Shown here in pieces: positions 1 through 6,901 of a DNA stretch of 11,735 nt (within the stretch, counting starts at the first letter, position 1; each line of letters begins with the position of its first letter). Location: the NCBI GenBank assembly GCA_019057735.1, contig JAHLWV010000050.1:1-11735 (forward strand), given 5' to 3'. Position numbers and translations under genes: made by a program. A model generated the notes under the pieces. That model was not told where the DNA came from. It searched no databases and worked only from the letters and a program-made list of their open reading frames with translations. This stretch comes from Promethearchaeota archaeon (GTDB taxonomy: Archaea > Asgardarchaeota > Lokiarchaeia > Sigynarchaeales > SOKP01).

Positions 1-1247
1 TCGATTTTATAGGAGAACTTACATTTAAATTGAAAGTTTCCAGTAGTTGGATTAGTATAACCGTACAAAAAATCTTCGCAAAGAATTCCATTTTTTGTGT
101 CTTGTATTAATTCTTCGATGTTCCAATCTTTTGGTTCAATGTAAGTGAACCCCATTCGAACTTGAGGTTTAGCGGAACTAGATGAAGCCCTTCCGTGACC
201 GTTTGGGGGTAAATTCATTCTTGAGGATGTTTCTAAATTATGCAAGTAGTTTTTTAGGACACCATTTTCAATAATTGTTGTTTTTTGGGATGGAATTCCT
301 TCGTCATCTATAAAATAGCTCCCAAATAACTCATAAGGAAGTCCAAGTTTTTTACCTTGTCCCATTGAAGGATCGTCAATAACGTTTATATCTGGTAAAG
401 CTATATTTTTTCCTATTTTTTCTTTCAAAATACTTTCTTTACTTAAAACCAAATCAGCTTCACAAGCATGTCCAAGGGCTTCGTGAATTAAGGTTCCGGC
501 TAGTTTAGGATCAGCAATAATAGTAAATTGTCCGCCTATCGGAGATTTCGCATCAAGTAATTTAATCGACTCTTGAGCTGTTTTTTCGCTTAATTTTTCT
601 GCTTTTTCTGTTGATACGATCTCATATCCACCTAAACCTCCTACAGAATTAATAGATTTCTGGGTTATTCCTGCTTTTTGGGAATATACCATGTTTAGTA
701 ATCTCAAATACGAAAGTTTTTGTTTAATTTTACTTCCAAATGAACTGATAAAGATATAATTGCTAACGCCATCCATATAAATTGTTCGCGTATTTGTTAC
801 TAACTTAGAAAAACCTGCGGCAATTTTTTCATGATTTTTTACTAATTTTATTTTTTCTTCGATACTTACATCCGATAAGGGGAGTTTGCTATCAATTTTG
901 AAGCTTTTCTCTAAAGGATCCCTTTCGATTATTTTAAACTCATTTTTTAACAAGGATCTCGTTAATTTCGCTAGCTTTATTGATTTTAAGAAGCTCGATC
1001 TAATGCTATCCTTATTAAGATCCTTGAGAACACTAAAACCCCATCCTCCATTTATAAAAGCTCTTATTCCACAATTTGTCATCTCATATGAAGAAATCTC
1101 CGTGCTCCTTTGATCTGTGAAATCTAAAGTCGTTCCTTCGCTAGCCGTTGCTCTAATATCCCAATATTCAACTTTATTCCCAGCTTCTCGCAACAAATCT
1201 GCTATGAAAGCGTTGTCAAATAGGCTTAATTCATCATATGTCTTCAT
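1..1247 (-). CDS. tldD: TldD-family metalloprotease, 3' end cut by window edge
   Basis: The first 415 residues of a TldD/PmbA-family protein are visible; the C-terminus lies beyond the left edge. Known TldD proteins pair with TldE (PmbA) to form a cytoplasmic Zn-dependent peptidase that degrades unfolded peptides and matures modified peptides. The zinc motif H255-E-A-L-G-H260 is present (HExxxH, the TldD rather than TldE subunit type), followed by C262, E263 and D265. The glycine-rich N-terminal half and the stretch 'GRASSSS' (about residue 353) also fit the family. Usual family length is about 450-480, so perhaps 40-60 residues are missing, including the region where the third zinc ligand (Cys) of TldD normally sits. 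The ATG at 1247 gives a family-like N-terminus. There is no Shine-Dalgarno sequence, but a TATA-like TTATATT lies about 20 bases upstream, so a short-leader or leaderless mRNA is possible. A tldE partner would be expected just outside the window. Confidence 0.93.
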   Translation of the reverse strand, partial: MKTYDELSLFDNAFIADLLREAGNKVEYWDIRATASEGTTLDFTDQRSTEISSYEMTNCGIRAFINGGWGFSVLKDLNKDSIRSSFLKSIKLAKLTRSLLKNEFKIIERDPLEKSFKIDSKLPLSDVSIEEKIKLVKNHEKIAAGFSKLVTNTRTIYMDGVSNYIFISSFGSKIKQKLSYLRLLNMVYSQKAGITQKSINSVGGLGGYEIVSTEKAEKLSEKTAQESIKLLDAKSPIGGQFTIIADPKLAGTLIHEALGHACEADLVLSKESILKEKIGKNIALPDINVIDDPSMGQGKKLGLPYELFGSYFIDDEGIPSQKTTIIENGVLKNYLHNLETSSRMNLPPNGHGRASSSSAKPQVRMGFTYIEPKDWNIEELIQDTKNGILCEDFLYGYTNPTTGNFQFKCKFSYKI

Positions 1248-1357
1248 AAATTTCGTCAAATCACAATATAAGCATAAAACTTCTTGATAAATAATAATAA
1301 GAGTCTTAAGAGAGTGAAGAATAGAGGTTTAAATAATTTTTTTCTTTATAGAGTTTT

Positions 1358-1603
1358 TTAATTCAAATTTTTTTCATAATCAAGAAATTTAAAAAGAGTT
1401 TCTTTTTCTCCTTTCATTTTTATTTTCTTGATAATTTTAATCGCGTCCGTTAAAGTTACCGTTCTTGTAACCTTAAATGAGTTTTTAAACTGAAAAGATC
1501 GATTACACTTCCAACATTTTTTCGTTTTTAATATTTTATTACTATAATACCACTCTCCACAATGATAACAACGAAAAAAATAGAATTTCTGAACATTGCG
1601 CAT
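1358..1603 (-). CDS. DUF1922-type zinc-ribbon protein
   Basis: This small protein (81 residues) has one zinc ribbon: C12-x2-C15 and C30-x2-C33 around a short beta hairpin, then a basic C-terminal helix (about residues 50-65). The order FRC-x2-C, a 'KTKKCWKC' second knuckle, and a helical tail starting near 'LTDAIKIIKK' match the archaeal DUF1922 family, which is usually 60-80 residues and has no assigned function. It is basic overall, which would suit nucleic-acid binding, but that is inference. It lies upstream of and in the same direction as the TldD gene, 110 bases away, so it is not clearly in one operon with it. No good ribosome-binding site precedes the ATG; the region just upstream is AT-rich with TATA-like sequence, so a leaderless transcript is possible. 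Confidence 0.8.
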   Translation of the reverse strand: MRNVQKFYFFRCYHCGEWYYSNKILKTKKCWKCNRSFQFKNSFKVTRTVTLTDAIKIIKKIKMKGEKETLFKFLDYEKNLN

Positions 1604-1666
1604 TATAAGGATATAGCAAAAATATTGGCATTTATGCTAAATAAGGCTATGAGTTTTCTATTAACC

Positions 1667-1690
1667 TATATATACTATATAATATATAAA
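1667..1690 (+). promoter_or_regulatory. TATA-rich promoter of the DUF47-PiT block
   Basis: A run of alternating T and A (TATATATAC, then TATATAATATATAAAA) lies 67-90 bases before the first DUF47 start. An archaeal TATA box here would place transcription start near 1700-1715 and leave a leader of about 45-55 bases. It is the only clear promoter-like element before 1757; the exact box cannot be chosen because several registers fit. Confidence 0.5.
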
Positions 1691-1756
1691 AGGAAAAATT
1701 AAATTTAACAGAGATATTATTATTTATTGATTGAATCCTAAAAAGTTGGGGTCGTT

Positions 1757-2419
1757 ATGAAGGAGATAGCTGAGAAAGAATTAAAAAAGTTAAATATCGA
1801 CGAATTAACGCACTTATTTGTCGATAATATAAATGAACAAAATTTGAAGTTAATTGAAGGCATAGAATTTCTGGTTGAGGAAAAATTTGATGATTTCACG
1901 AAAAATTTAAGTTACGTGATAGAGACCAATACCGAAGTTCAAATCAAGAAAGTTTTTGAGGCAAAAATCTTCAAATCTAAATTAATGTTCTCAAAAGCGG
2001 ACAGGTTAAAGCTATTCACTAAAATTAATGATATCAAAGGTATTGGAGAATTTATCGCCAATAAAATGCTTCTCTACAAAGCTGTATTTCCAGATAATGA
2101 ATTTAAAACTCAACTCATTAACATTTTAAAATCATTAAAATCGATCTCTAATGGATTAACTGAAGCGGTAAAAGCTATTGGCTCAGATTTGAGTAAAGCT
2201 CATAATATTTGTGAAGATGTGAAAGATGAAAGACGAAAAATGAGAAAAGAAGAGTGGCAATTACTGAACCGTTTGTATAATTATGACATGGATTACTTAT
2301 CAAGAACTTTCCTTTACTTGAAAGAACTAGTAGAAGATATTATGATGTTAGCTGACCATATTAAAAGTTTTTCGGAGTATATTCAATTTTTAGCAACAAA
2401 ATATTTAATCTTTGATTAA
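1757..2419 (+). CDS. DUF47/PhoU-like protein, first copy
   Basis: A 220-residue, almost wholly helical protein. Its length, its placement 14 bases before a PiT permease gene, and the spacing of amphipathic helices (for example residues 78-112 and 116-150) fit the DUF47 (PhoU_div) family, cytoplasmic proteins that commonly sit next to PiT phosphate transporters and are thought to modulate them. The sequence is clearly diverged from the second DUF47 protein downstream of the permease, so this is not a recent duplicate. Acidic residues suitable for metal binding occur, such as 'CEDVKDERRKMRKEEW' (about 152-167), as in PhoU relatives, but specific ligands cannot be assigned by eye. The ATG follows GGGGTC at a plausible distance, a modest ribosome-binding site. 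Probably co-transcribed with the permease. The family call rests partly on context. Confidence 0.72.
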   Translation: MKEIAEKELKKLNIDELTHLFVDNINEQNLKLIEGIEFLVEEKFDDFTKNLSYVIETNTEVQIKKVFEAKIFKSKLMFSKADRLKLFTKINDIKGIGEFIANKMLLYKAVFPDNEFKTQLINILKSLKSISNGLTEAVKAIGSDLSKAHNICEDVKDERRKMRKEEWQLLNRLYNYDMDYLSRTFLYLKELVEDIMMLADHIKSFSEYIQFLATKYLIFD

Positions 2420-2433
2420 AAAAACTGATTGTT

Positions 2434-3465
2434 ATGGCAGTTGACACAATTTCAATTGTAGTAGTTGTTTTAATTGCCTTGGCAATCGCCCTCGCATTTT
2501 CTATAGGCGCAAACGATGAAACTCTATCCACTTTAGTGGGAGCTGGAGTTATTAAATTCAAGGTAGCCTTATTGATTGGTGGCATAGCAGTTGGAGTAGG
2601 GATGTTCTCCTTTAGCTCTGCGTTTGTAGCAAAAACCGTTGGTGCTGATTTATTAGGTGAAGCGGTAACGTATACAGAATTTATGTTGTTAGCGGTATTA
2701 ATAAGTAGTATCTTGTGGTTAGTAATTGGCAGTTTCGCAGGAATTCCCTTAAGTAGTACACATTCATTAGTAGGAAGTATATTTGGAGTTGTAATTGTAT
2801 ATGCATTAACACATGGAAATGTTAATATGGAAACTGCATTTGATTGGGAAAAATTAAGTAATGTAATTCTTGGTTGGTTCATTTCTCCATTGTTTGGATT
2901 GATCATTACATATGTTCTTTTCAAAATACTTGCAAAAGTATATCTCTCCAAATTAAAAGGTTTAAATCAAATCGAGAAATCTGAGAAAAATTTCAAGTGG
3001 TTATTATTAATTGCAGTAATTTTTGCTGAGATATGGGTGGGAGCAAATTCTGGCGAGGCGTTAGGGATTCTTTATGGGTTATTGGATGGAGGTACGTTGA
3101 ACTTGGAGCAATATATATTTTTTGCATTTATTTGTGGTGTTTTCTCTTGTCTGGGGATATATATTGCAGCACGGTATGTAATTAGAAATTTAGCTTCTCA
3201 AATGATGGATTCTCGACCGAGCGAAAGCCTCATTACTCAAATTAGTTCCGGCTTGATTCTCATGATCGCTACTTTATTAACTTTGCCAATATCTCATAGC
3301 CATGTAATAGTATTTTGCATAATTGGAATGAGCGTGGCGCAAAGAAAAGAAGTTGACTACAAAGGTTTAGGAAAAATGGCGATATACTGGGTTCTCACTT
3401 TTCCAGTTGCTGCGATTCTTGCAGGGTTGATTTATTATGGATTTAATTTATTTGGATTAGTCTAA
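2434..3465 (+). CDS. PiT-family inorganic phosphate permease (diverged)
   Basis: A 343-residue membrane protein with about ten hydrophobic segments and the inverted-repeat layout of the PiT (PF01384) family, which imports phosphate by cation symport. The first half carries the signature GAND at 25-28 and S-S-T-H at 107-110. The second half has the matching sites as GANS at 203-206 and S-H-S-H at 287-290. In typical members both halves read GxND-x-A-N and S-T-x-H. Here the second Asp is Ser, and the Asn three residues after GAND is replaced in both halves (GANDETL, GANSGEA). The fold is clear; the substrate is less certain, and a related anion or altered ion coupling is possible. The start at 2434 lies 14 bases after the preceding stop, so the two genes are surely one transcript. 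A soluble loop (about residues 168-187) splits the two halves. Confidence 0.9.
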   Translation: MAVDTISIVVVVLIALAIALAFSIGANDETLSTLVGAGVIKFKVALLIGGIAVGVGMFSFSSAFVAKTVGADLLGEAVTYTEFMLLAVLISSILWLVIGSFAGIPLSSTHSLVGSIFGVVIVYALTHGNVNMETAFDWEKLSNVILGWFISPLFGLIITYVLFKILAKVYLSKLKGLNQIEKSEKNFKWLLLIAVIFAEIWVGANSGEALGILYGLLDGGTLNLEQYIFFAFICGVFSCLGIYIAARYVIRNLASQMMDSRPSESLITQISSGLILMIATLLTLPISHSHVIVFCIIGMSVAQRKEVDYKGLGKMAIYWVLTFPVAAILAGLIYYGFNLFGLV

Positions 3466-3532
3466 TAAACTATAAAAAATACTTTGTAATAGTAAAATAT
3501 AGCACTAAAAGAAATGAAAATATGTGATAAAA

Positions 3533-4216
3533 ATGGGTTCATTAATAGAATTTCTTAAAAGAGAAACGGCTTTGAATGTTTTGGAAAAAACGATCAAACA
3601 TGCTCAAGTTGTTCAGCAATGTGTAAGAGAATTAGAAATTGGGCTTAAAGTATTGCTTAAGGAAGGGAATCTCGAAAAATCTAGTAAAATTTTTCACAAT
3701 GTTGATCTTTTAGAAGACGAAGCAGACAAAATAAGAAGAGAAGTACTAAAAGATGTTTCAAAAGGAGAATTAAACCCTAGTATCAGGCAAAATTTATCAC
3801 ATCTTATAAAAAGATTAGATGATGTAGCAAATTGTAGTACGGGCGTTGCTCGCAGAATTACTACCATACCCCCCAAATTTTGGAAGCAGAGTAGTGAAGA
3901 AACTTTAGAAATAATATTAAAAATAATTGAAACCACAGTAACCGCTGTAGAGAATTTAGATAAGCTTGTTATTGATTTAGTGGGTGAAAGGAAAAGTGTG
4001 AAAAAGTATGCCCAAAAGATAAATCAATTGGAACATGATGTAGACCTTTTAAACATTAAACTAAGAGAAAGCCTTCAGAAAACAGAGTACGACGTTAATT
4101 TCTTTACGATTTTCACTGTTGGCAACATTTTTGACATTTTGGAAGCAATATCCGATTCTATTGAAGGCGTTGCCGATTATATAATAGTACTCCTTACAAG
4201 TGCCCGCGTTCTTTAG
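3533..4216 (+). CDS. DUF47/PhoU-like protein, second copy
   Basis: A 227-residue helical protein of the DUF47 (PhoU_div) family, the usual partner and presumed regulator of PiT permeases. Family-like features include an N-terminal 'ALNVLEKTIKHAQ' helix, the acidic 'DLLEDEADKIRREV' helix (about 59-72), 'LIKRLDDVANCS' (about 93-104), and a C-terminal 'ILEAISDSIEGVADYI' helix. The paired D/E-x-x-x-D/E patterns resemble PhoU metal-binding motifs. The match is much stronger than for the upstream copy. The gene lies 67 bases after the permease stop in the same direction, probably the same transcript or one with its own weak promoter. A GTG at 3524 is in frame and would add three residues; I prefer the ATG at 3533, though neither has a strong ribosome-binding site. 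It converges on the TFB gene, leaving 100 bases of AT-rich spacer. Confidence 0.87.
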   Translation: MGSLIEFLKRETALNVLEKTIKHAQVVQQCVRELEIGLKVLLKEGNLEKSSKIFHNVDLLEDEADKIRREVLKDVSKGELNPSIRQNLSHLIKRLDDVANCSTGVARRITTIPPKFWKQSSEETLEIILKIIETTVTAVENLDKLVIDLVGERKSVKKYAQKINQLEHDVDLLNIKLRESLQKTEYDVNFFTIFTVGNIFDILEAISDSIEGVADYIIVLLTSARVL

Positions 4217-4316
4217 AGTGGAATGTTTAACAACCATAGCTTAGAAAATCTTATTGATATTTTAGTATAATGCGTTAGTTCTTTTTAAAAAAAGTGTAGT
4301 AAAAAAAATTAATGCT

Positions 4317-5210
4317 TTAATTCGGTGAATTAAAATTAATGCTAATATTGGCTAAAAGTTCCTTGTACCGAGATCTTAAAGTTACTTCGGTGACTGAAAT
4401 AACGCGAGATATGTCTTTTTGAGATACTTTTACATTTTTCAACTTCGCTATGAGATATATCGCACCAGCACATAACCCTTTAGGATCTTTTCCAGAAATA
4501 GAGGTTTTTAGGATAAAGTTCCGAAGCACTTTCATTGCTTCTTTTTCTACTTCAATTCCTAAGTTTAGATCAGCACAATAACGCGGTATAAGAGTTACTG
4601 GATCAATATGTGATATCTTTAAATTTAACTCCCGAACTAAAATCTTATAGCACTTCTTAACGATATTGTCGTTAATGGAAGCTTCTGATAGTATTTCTTG
4701 AAGCGTAATAGGTACTTTTTCGTCTTTACACGCATAGTACGCGCATGCTGCAACCATTCCGTTTATCGATCTTCCTCGCAAAAGTTGTCTTTTAAAAACT
4801 TCTTTATACAGTCTAACGGCAGATTTTTTCACTCTATCAGGAAAATTTAGATTTCCCCCTATTCTTTTCAGTTCGGTAATTGCCATTAACATGTTTCTCT
4901 TCTCCCAAGACAGATGCGTATTCCATTTAGCAGCTCTTCGTAAATCAGGATTTTTGATTTTGGTCCTATCGATAACAGTACTTAAACCAATATCTGGCAT
5001 CAAGATAGACATAGGAGACCCTGTTCGCTCCTTTCTATCTTTTTCGTGTTTCGAATAAGCTCTTATCCCACTATGGCCAATATCCAAACATCTCTCGTTA
5101 ACCACTAAGCCACACTGTTGACAGACAGTTTCTCCTCTTTCTTGTATGATAAGAGTACTTCCCCCGCATTCGGGGCATAAATTTGACGATACATCTAATT
5201 CAACAACCAT
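4317..5210 (-). CDS. tfb: Transcription initiation factor TFB, divergent B-reader
   Basis: A 297-residue archaeal TFIIB homologue, which bridges TBP-bound promoter DNA and RNA polymerase. The N-terminal zinc ribbon has C12-x2-C15 and C30-x2-C33. The B-reader/linker is recognisable from 'RTGSPMSILMPDIGLSTVID' (62-81). The first cyclin fold includes the 'RGRSI' motif (about 144-148) and 'VPITLQEI'. The second includes 'GKDPKGLCAGAIYLIA' and the C-terminal helix-turn-helix 'VTEVTLRSRYKELL'. The usual G-P-E-W-R-x-F before the reader is changed to 'GHSGIRAYS' (45-53), and a usual His-Asp of 'HDKGLST' reads Pro-Asp, so this may be an alternative TFB paralogue rather than the housekeeping copy. An in-frame GTG at 5228 would add six residues, but the ATG at 5210 has GAAGTGG eight bases upstream and a family-like N-terminus. 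It is transcribed away from a long AT-rich region shared with the RHH-DHp-REC genes. Confidence 0.95.
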   Translation of the reverse strand: MVVELDVSSNLCPECGGSTLIIQERGETVCQQCGLVVNERCLDIGHSGIRAYSKHEKDRKERTGSPMSILMPDIGLSTVIDRTKIKNPDLRRAAKWNTHLSWEKRNMLMAITELKRIGGNLNFPDRVKKSAVRLYKEVFKRQLLRGRSINGMVAACAYYACKDEKVPITLQEILSEASINDNIVKKCYKILVRELNLKISHIDPVTLIPRYCADLNLGIEVEKEAMKVLRNFILKTSISGKDPKGLCAGAIYLIAKLKNVKVSQKDISRVISVTEVTLRSRYKELLANISINFNSPN

Positions 5211-5419
5211 ATTAAAATACCACTTCACTTACAGTTTATTTATTTTTTTTGTCGTTCTTTTTTTTTTACTATTCTTGTTTTTCAAGGGAATAGTAGGACA
5301 AATATTAGTACTTTTGAACACACATAAATTTTGTTGTTATCTCAATCAATGCTAAATTTATATTTAAATATTATGCTTTTGTAATACAAAATTTGTTTTT
5401 AGTAGTACTTTTTTTTTTT

Positions 5420-5508
5420 TACCCTAATTTCCCGTGAACTATAGGAATTTATATAATTTGAATATAAATATTTTTTTTTGAATTAATAATAGATATATCA
5501 TTAGGGTA
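5420..5508. repeat. 9-bp inverted repeat, arms 71 bases apart
   Basis: TACCCTAAT at 5420-5428 and its exact reverse complement ATTAGGGTA at 5500-5508. The arms are G/C-containing islands in very AT-rich sequence, which makes a chance match less likely than it would be for pure A/T arms. They could be two operator half-sites or two opposed binding sites; a stable hairpin with a 71-base loop is less likely. Confidence 0.4.
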
Positions 5509-5529
5509 TATATTTGGATTAAAAAATGA

Positions 5530-5552
5530 TTTCTCTTGAACCTTGAGAGAAA
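5530..5552. repeat. Perfect 7-bp inverted repeat, operator- or hairpin-like
   Basis: TTTCTCT (5530-5536) and AGAGAAA (5546-5552) flank a nine-base centre, TGAACCTTG. The size (23 bases) suits a dimeric DNA-binding protein, and it lies about 200 bases upstream of the first RHH-DHp-REC gene. It could equally be a small hairpin in a transcript. No second copy was seen in the window. Confidence 0.35.
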
Positions 5553-5627
5553 CGATGTCCTTTATTTTGCTTCTTGAAAATTCAGATATCTCATTTTTCA
5601 TGCAAAGAAAATTGCGACTTTATTCTT

Positions 5628-5661
5628 TATCGAGTTAAAATAAGTAAATAGTTATCGAGTT
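5628..5661. repeat. Direct repeat TTATCGAGTT, two copies
   Basis: TTATCGAGTT occurs at 5628-5637 and again at 5652-5661, a 24-base period, roughly two helical turns. Such spacing would put both copies on nearly the same face of the DNA, as expected for tandem sites of a ribbon-helix-helix or similar dimeric regulator. This reading is inference; the repeat itself is exact. Confidence 0.4.
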
Positions 5662-5746
5662 TTCTTTTTACATAATATTAAATAAAACTTTTAACACTAA
5701 TTTTTTGAACTTATTTTCGTCTTTTTAAAAATAAAGTTTTCTTTTA

Positions 5747-5752
5747 AGGTGA
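5747..5752 (+). promoter_or_regulatory. Shine-Dalgarno site with an ATA, not ATG, at start distance
   Basis: AGGTGA is a six-base match to the archaeal ribosome-binding consensus. Seven bases downstream is ATA (5760), in frame with the RHH-DHp-REC gene, and the frame stays open from 5748 through the first ATG at 5808. The ATG at 5808 itself has no such site at a workable distance. The site therefore argues for translation starting at ATA 5760, or else it is unrelated to the annotated start. Confidence 0.5.
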
Positions 5753-5807
5753 AAAACAGATATCGCAAGAACCGGAAAAATCAAATAAGGAAGAAAATCC
5801 AACCACA

Positions 5808-6764
5808 ATGAATGACAAGAGTTCGAGTAAGGATAAAGCAGAAGATAAACCTAATATGACCGAAAAAGAAATAGAAAATATTAATCTTAACGACGAAAAG
5901 ATAAAGCAGTACATGAAAAAGTACAAAGAAGAGAACGGAAAATACGCAATTTGGAGAGGCGCTATAACTGAAGGTTTTAAAAAGTGGTTAAAGGGCGAAA
6001 AAATCTATACACGCGACAAGGAAAGAATATCATTATACGTTGACGATAAGATTAAAGGAAATTGGCAAAAATTTATAAATAGAAACAAGGAATCCTTTCC
6101 TACTTTTTCAGAGTTAATTAGACAAAGTGTTAAGTCATTTATGGAAGATTCAAGTAGGGTTTCGAATGATTTATCTAAACTTAACCCGAGTACCTTATCT
6201 AACATCTCTCATGCCTTGAAGGAACCTCTAACGTCTATTAAAGGTTATTCTCAGTTACTTCTTGAAAGCGAAGAATTCAAGGGTAAATTAAGTGAGCATG
6301 TTGAGGAAACAATAAAAAATATTTTCGATCAGAGCAATTTACTAGAAAACATTATAAAGAATTTCCTAGACAATATTGAACCTGAAAGTACTCCCTACGA
6401 CATACTATTAATTGAAGATGATTTGGCAACAATTCGGTTAATAACAAGCTATTTTGAAAGTAAACATTACATCTGTAAGGGAGTTATAAGTGGGACGAAA
6501 GGATTAGAGGAATTAAGAAGGGTGGTCCCAAAAGTTATACTGTTAGACATTATATTGCCTGATTTAAGCGGGTATGATATATGTCAGACAATAAAAACCG
6601 ATAATACTTACAAAAAAATACCCGTTTACTTTCTAACAGCGATATCCGCATCAGAAATAAAAAAACGTTTAAATGAAACACTAGCAGATGGGTACATCCT
6701 TAAACCATTTAACTTTTCTGATTTCAAAGTTATATTTGAGATTTTAAATGGAAAAGTGAAATAA
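5808..6764 (+). CDS. RHH-DHp-receiver regulator, copy A
   Basis: A 318-residue protein (334 if it starts at ATA 5760) with three regions. (1) Residues about 73-113, 'RISLYVDD', a helix, then 'TFSELIRQSVKSFME', have the strand-helix-helix pattern of a ribbon-helix-helix DNA-binding domain; a basic, Trp-rich block 'AIWRGAITEGFKKWLKGEKIY' precedes it. (2) Residues about 121-190 form a histidine-kinase DHp (HisKA-like) helix pair with 'SNISHALKEPLTSIKGYSQLL'-type helix 1, phosphoacceptor candidate H135. (3) Residues 197-311 are a receiver domain with acidic pair E203/D204, phosphoacceptor D247, T277 and K299. There is no HATPase domain: DHp runs straight into the receiver. It is likely a dimeric cytoplasmic transcription factor with both phosphorelay residues in one chain, fed by a kinase elsewhere. 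The H-box is altered (A136 and E139 where E/D and T/N are usual). Copy B follows in the same direction. Confidence 0.85.
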   Translation: MNDKSSSKDKAEDKPNMTEKEIENINLNDEKIKQYMKKYKEENGKYAIWRGAITEGFKKWLKGEKIYTRDKERISLYVDDKIKGNWQKFINRNKESFPTFSELIRQSVKSFMEDSSRVSNDLSKLNPSTLSNISHALKEPLTSIKGYSQLLLESEEFKGKLSEHVEETIKNIFDQSNLLENIIKNFLDNIEPESTPYDILLIEDDLATIRLITSYFESKHYICKGVISGTKGLEELRRVVPKVILLDIILPDLSGYDICQTIKTDNTYKKIPVYFLTAISASEIKKRLNETLADGYILKPFNFSDFKVIFEILNGKVK

Positions 6765-6772
6765 TCAGAGTA

Positions 6773-6845
6773 TTTGTTAACTAAATAAATCCCATCAAGA
6801 GAAAGACGGTGATTTTTCTGTGGGTTTGTTAACTTTTAAATAAAT
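6773..6845. repeat. Direct repeat TTTGTTAACT...AAATAAAT in the spacer between the paralogues
   Basis: TTTGTTAACTAAATAAAT at 6773-6790 recurs as TTTGTTAACTTTTAAATAAAT at 6825-6845, the same sequence with three extra bases in the middle. The shared core includes the palindrome GTTAAC. The copies are 52 bases apart, in the region just downstream of copy A and upstream of copy B, so they could be regulator sites or the remains of the duplication. Confidence 0.45.
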
Positions 6846-6865
6846 ACGATTAACTTGATTGGGAT
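6789..6865. repeat. Near-perfect 11/12-base inverted repeat upstream of copy B
   Basis: ATCCCATCAAG (6789-6799) matches the reverse complement of CTTGATTGGGAT (6854-6865) with a single extra base. The arms are 54 bases apart and interleave with the TTTGTTAACT direct repeat. Both arms contain GC-rich triplets that stand out from the AT-rich surroundings. They could be opposed operator half-sites, or a transcript end structure for copy A. Confidence 0.4.
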
Positions 6866-6887
6866 AAAATTTATTTTTTGTGAAGAA

Positions 6888-6901
6888 TTACTTTTAAGTA
6901 A
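6888..6901. repeat. Short palindrome TTACTT-TT-AAGTAA before a TATA-like element
   Basis: Six-base arms with a two-base centre. It lies about 25 bases before TTTTATAATAAG (6927-6938), a plausible TATA box for copy B that would put transcription start near 6960. The position just upstream of the basal promoter would suit an activator or BRE-proximal site. AT-rich palindromes of this size do arise by chance. Confidence 0.3.

Larger units (their letters stand above)
5211..5747. promoter_or_regulatory. Long gene-free region between TFB and the first RHH-DHp-REC gene
   Basis: About 540 bases with no believable gene on either strand. It is extremely AT-rich, with runs of T (about 5242-5269, 5409-5420, 5471-5479) and stop codons in all frames. 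It holds the 5' sides of two divergent genes, so it must contain two promoters. TATA-like candidates are the A/T stretch near 5230-5243 for TFB, and TACATAATATTAAATAAAA (about 5669-5687) or TTTTTAAAAATAAAG (about 5722-5736) for the regulator. Three separate repeat pairs are listed below. The length is unusual compared with the 15-250 base spacers elsewhere in the window. Confidence 0.5.

Noticed and set aside
886..1113. A 75-codon plus-strand open frame inside tldD
   Set aside because: It is antisense to well-conserved TldD sequence and has no ribosome-binding site or recognisable product.
2361..2951. A 196-codon open frame on the minus strand, antisense to the permease
   Set aside because: It mirrors the PiT coding strand, its product is a Thr/Asn/Ile-rich composition with no domain, and the plus-strand protein is clearly real.
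5146..5355. A 69-codon plus-strand open frame entering the long spacer
   Set aside because: Half is antisense to the TFB N-terminus and the rest is Phe/Leu-rich from poly-T tracts; no start signals.
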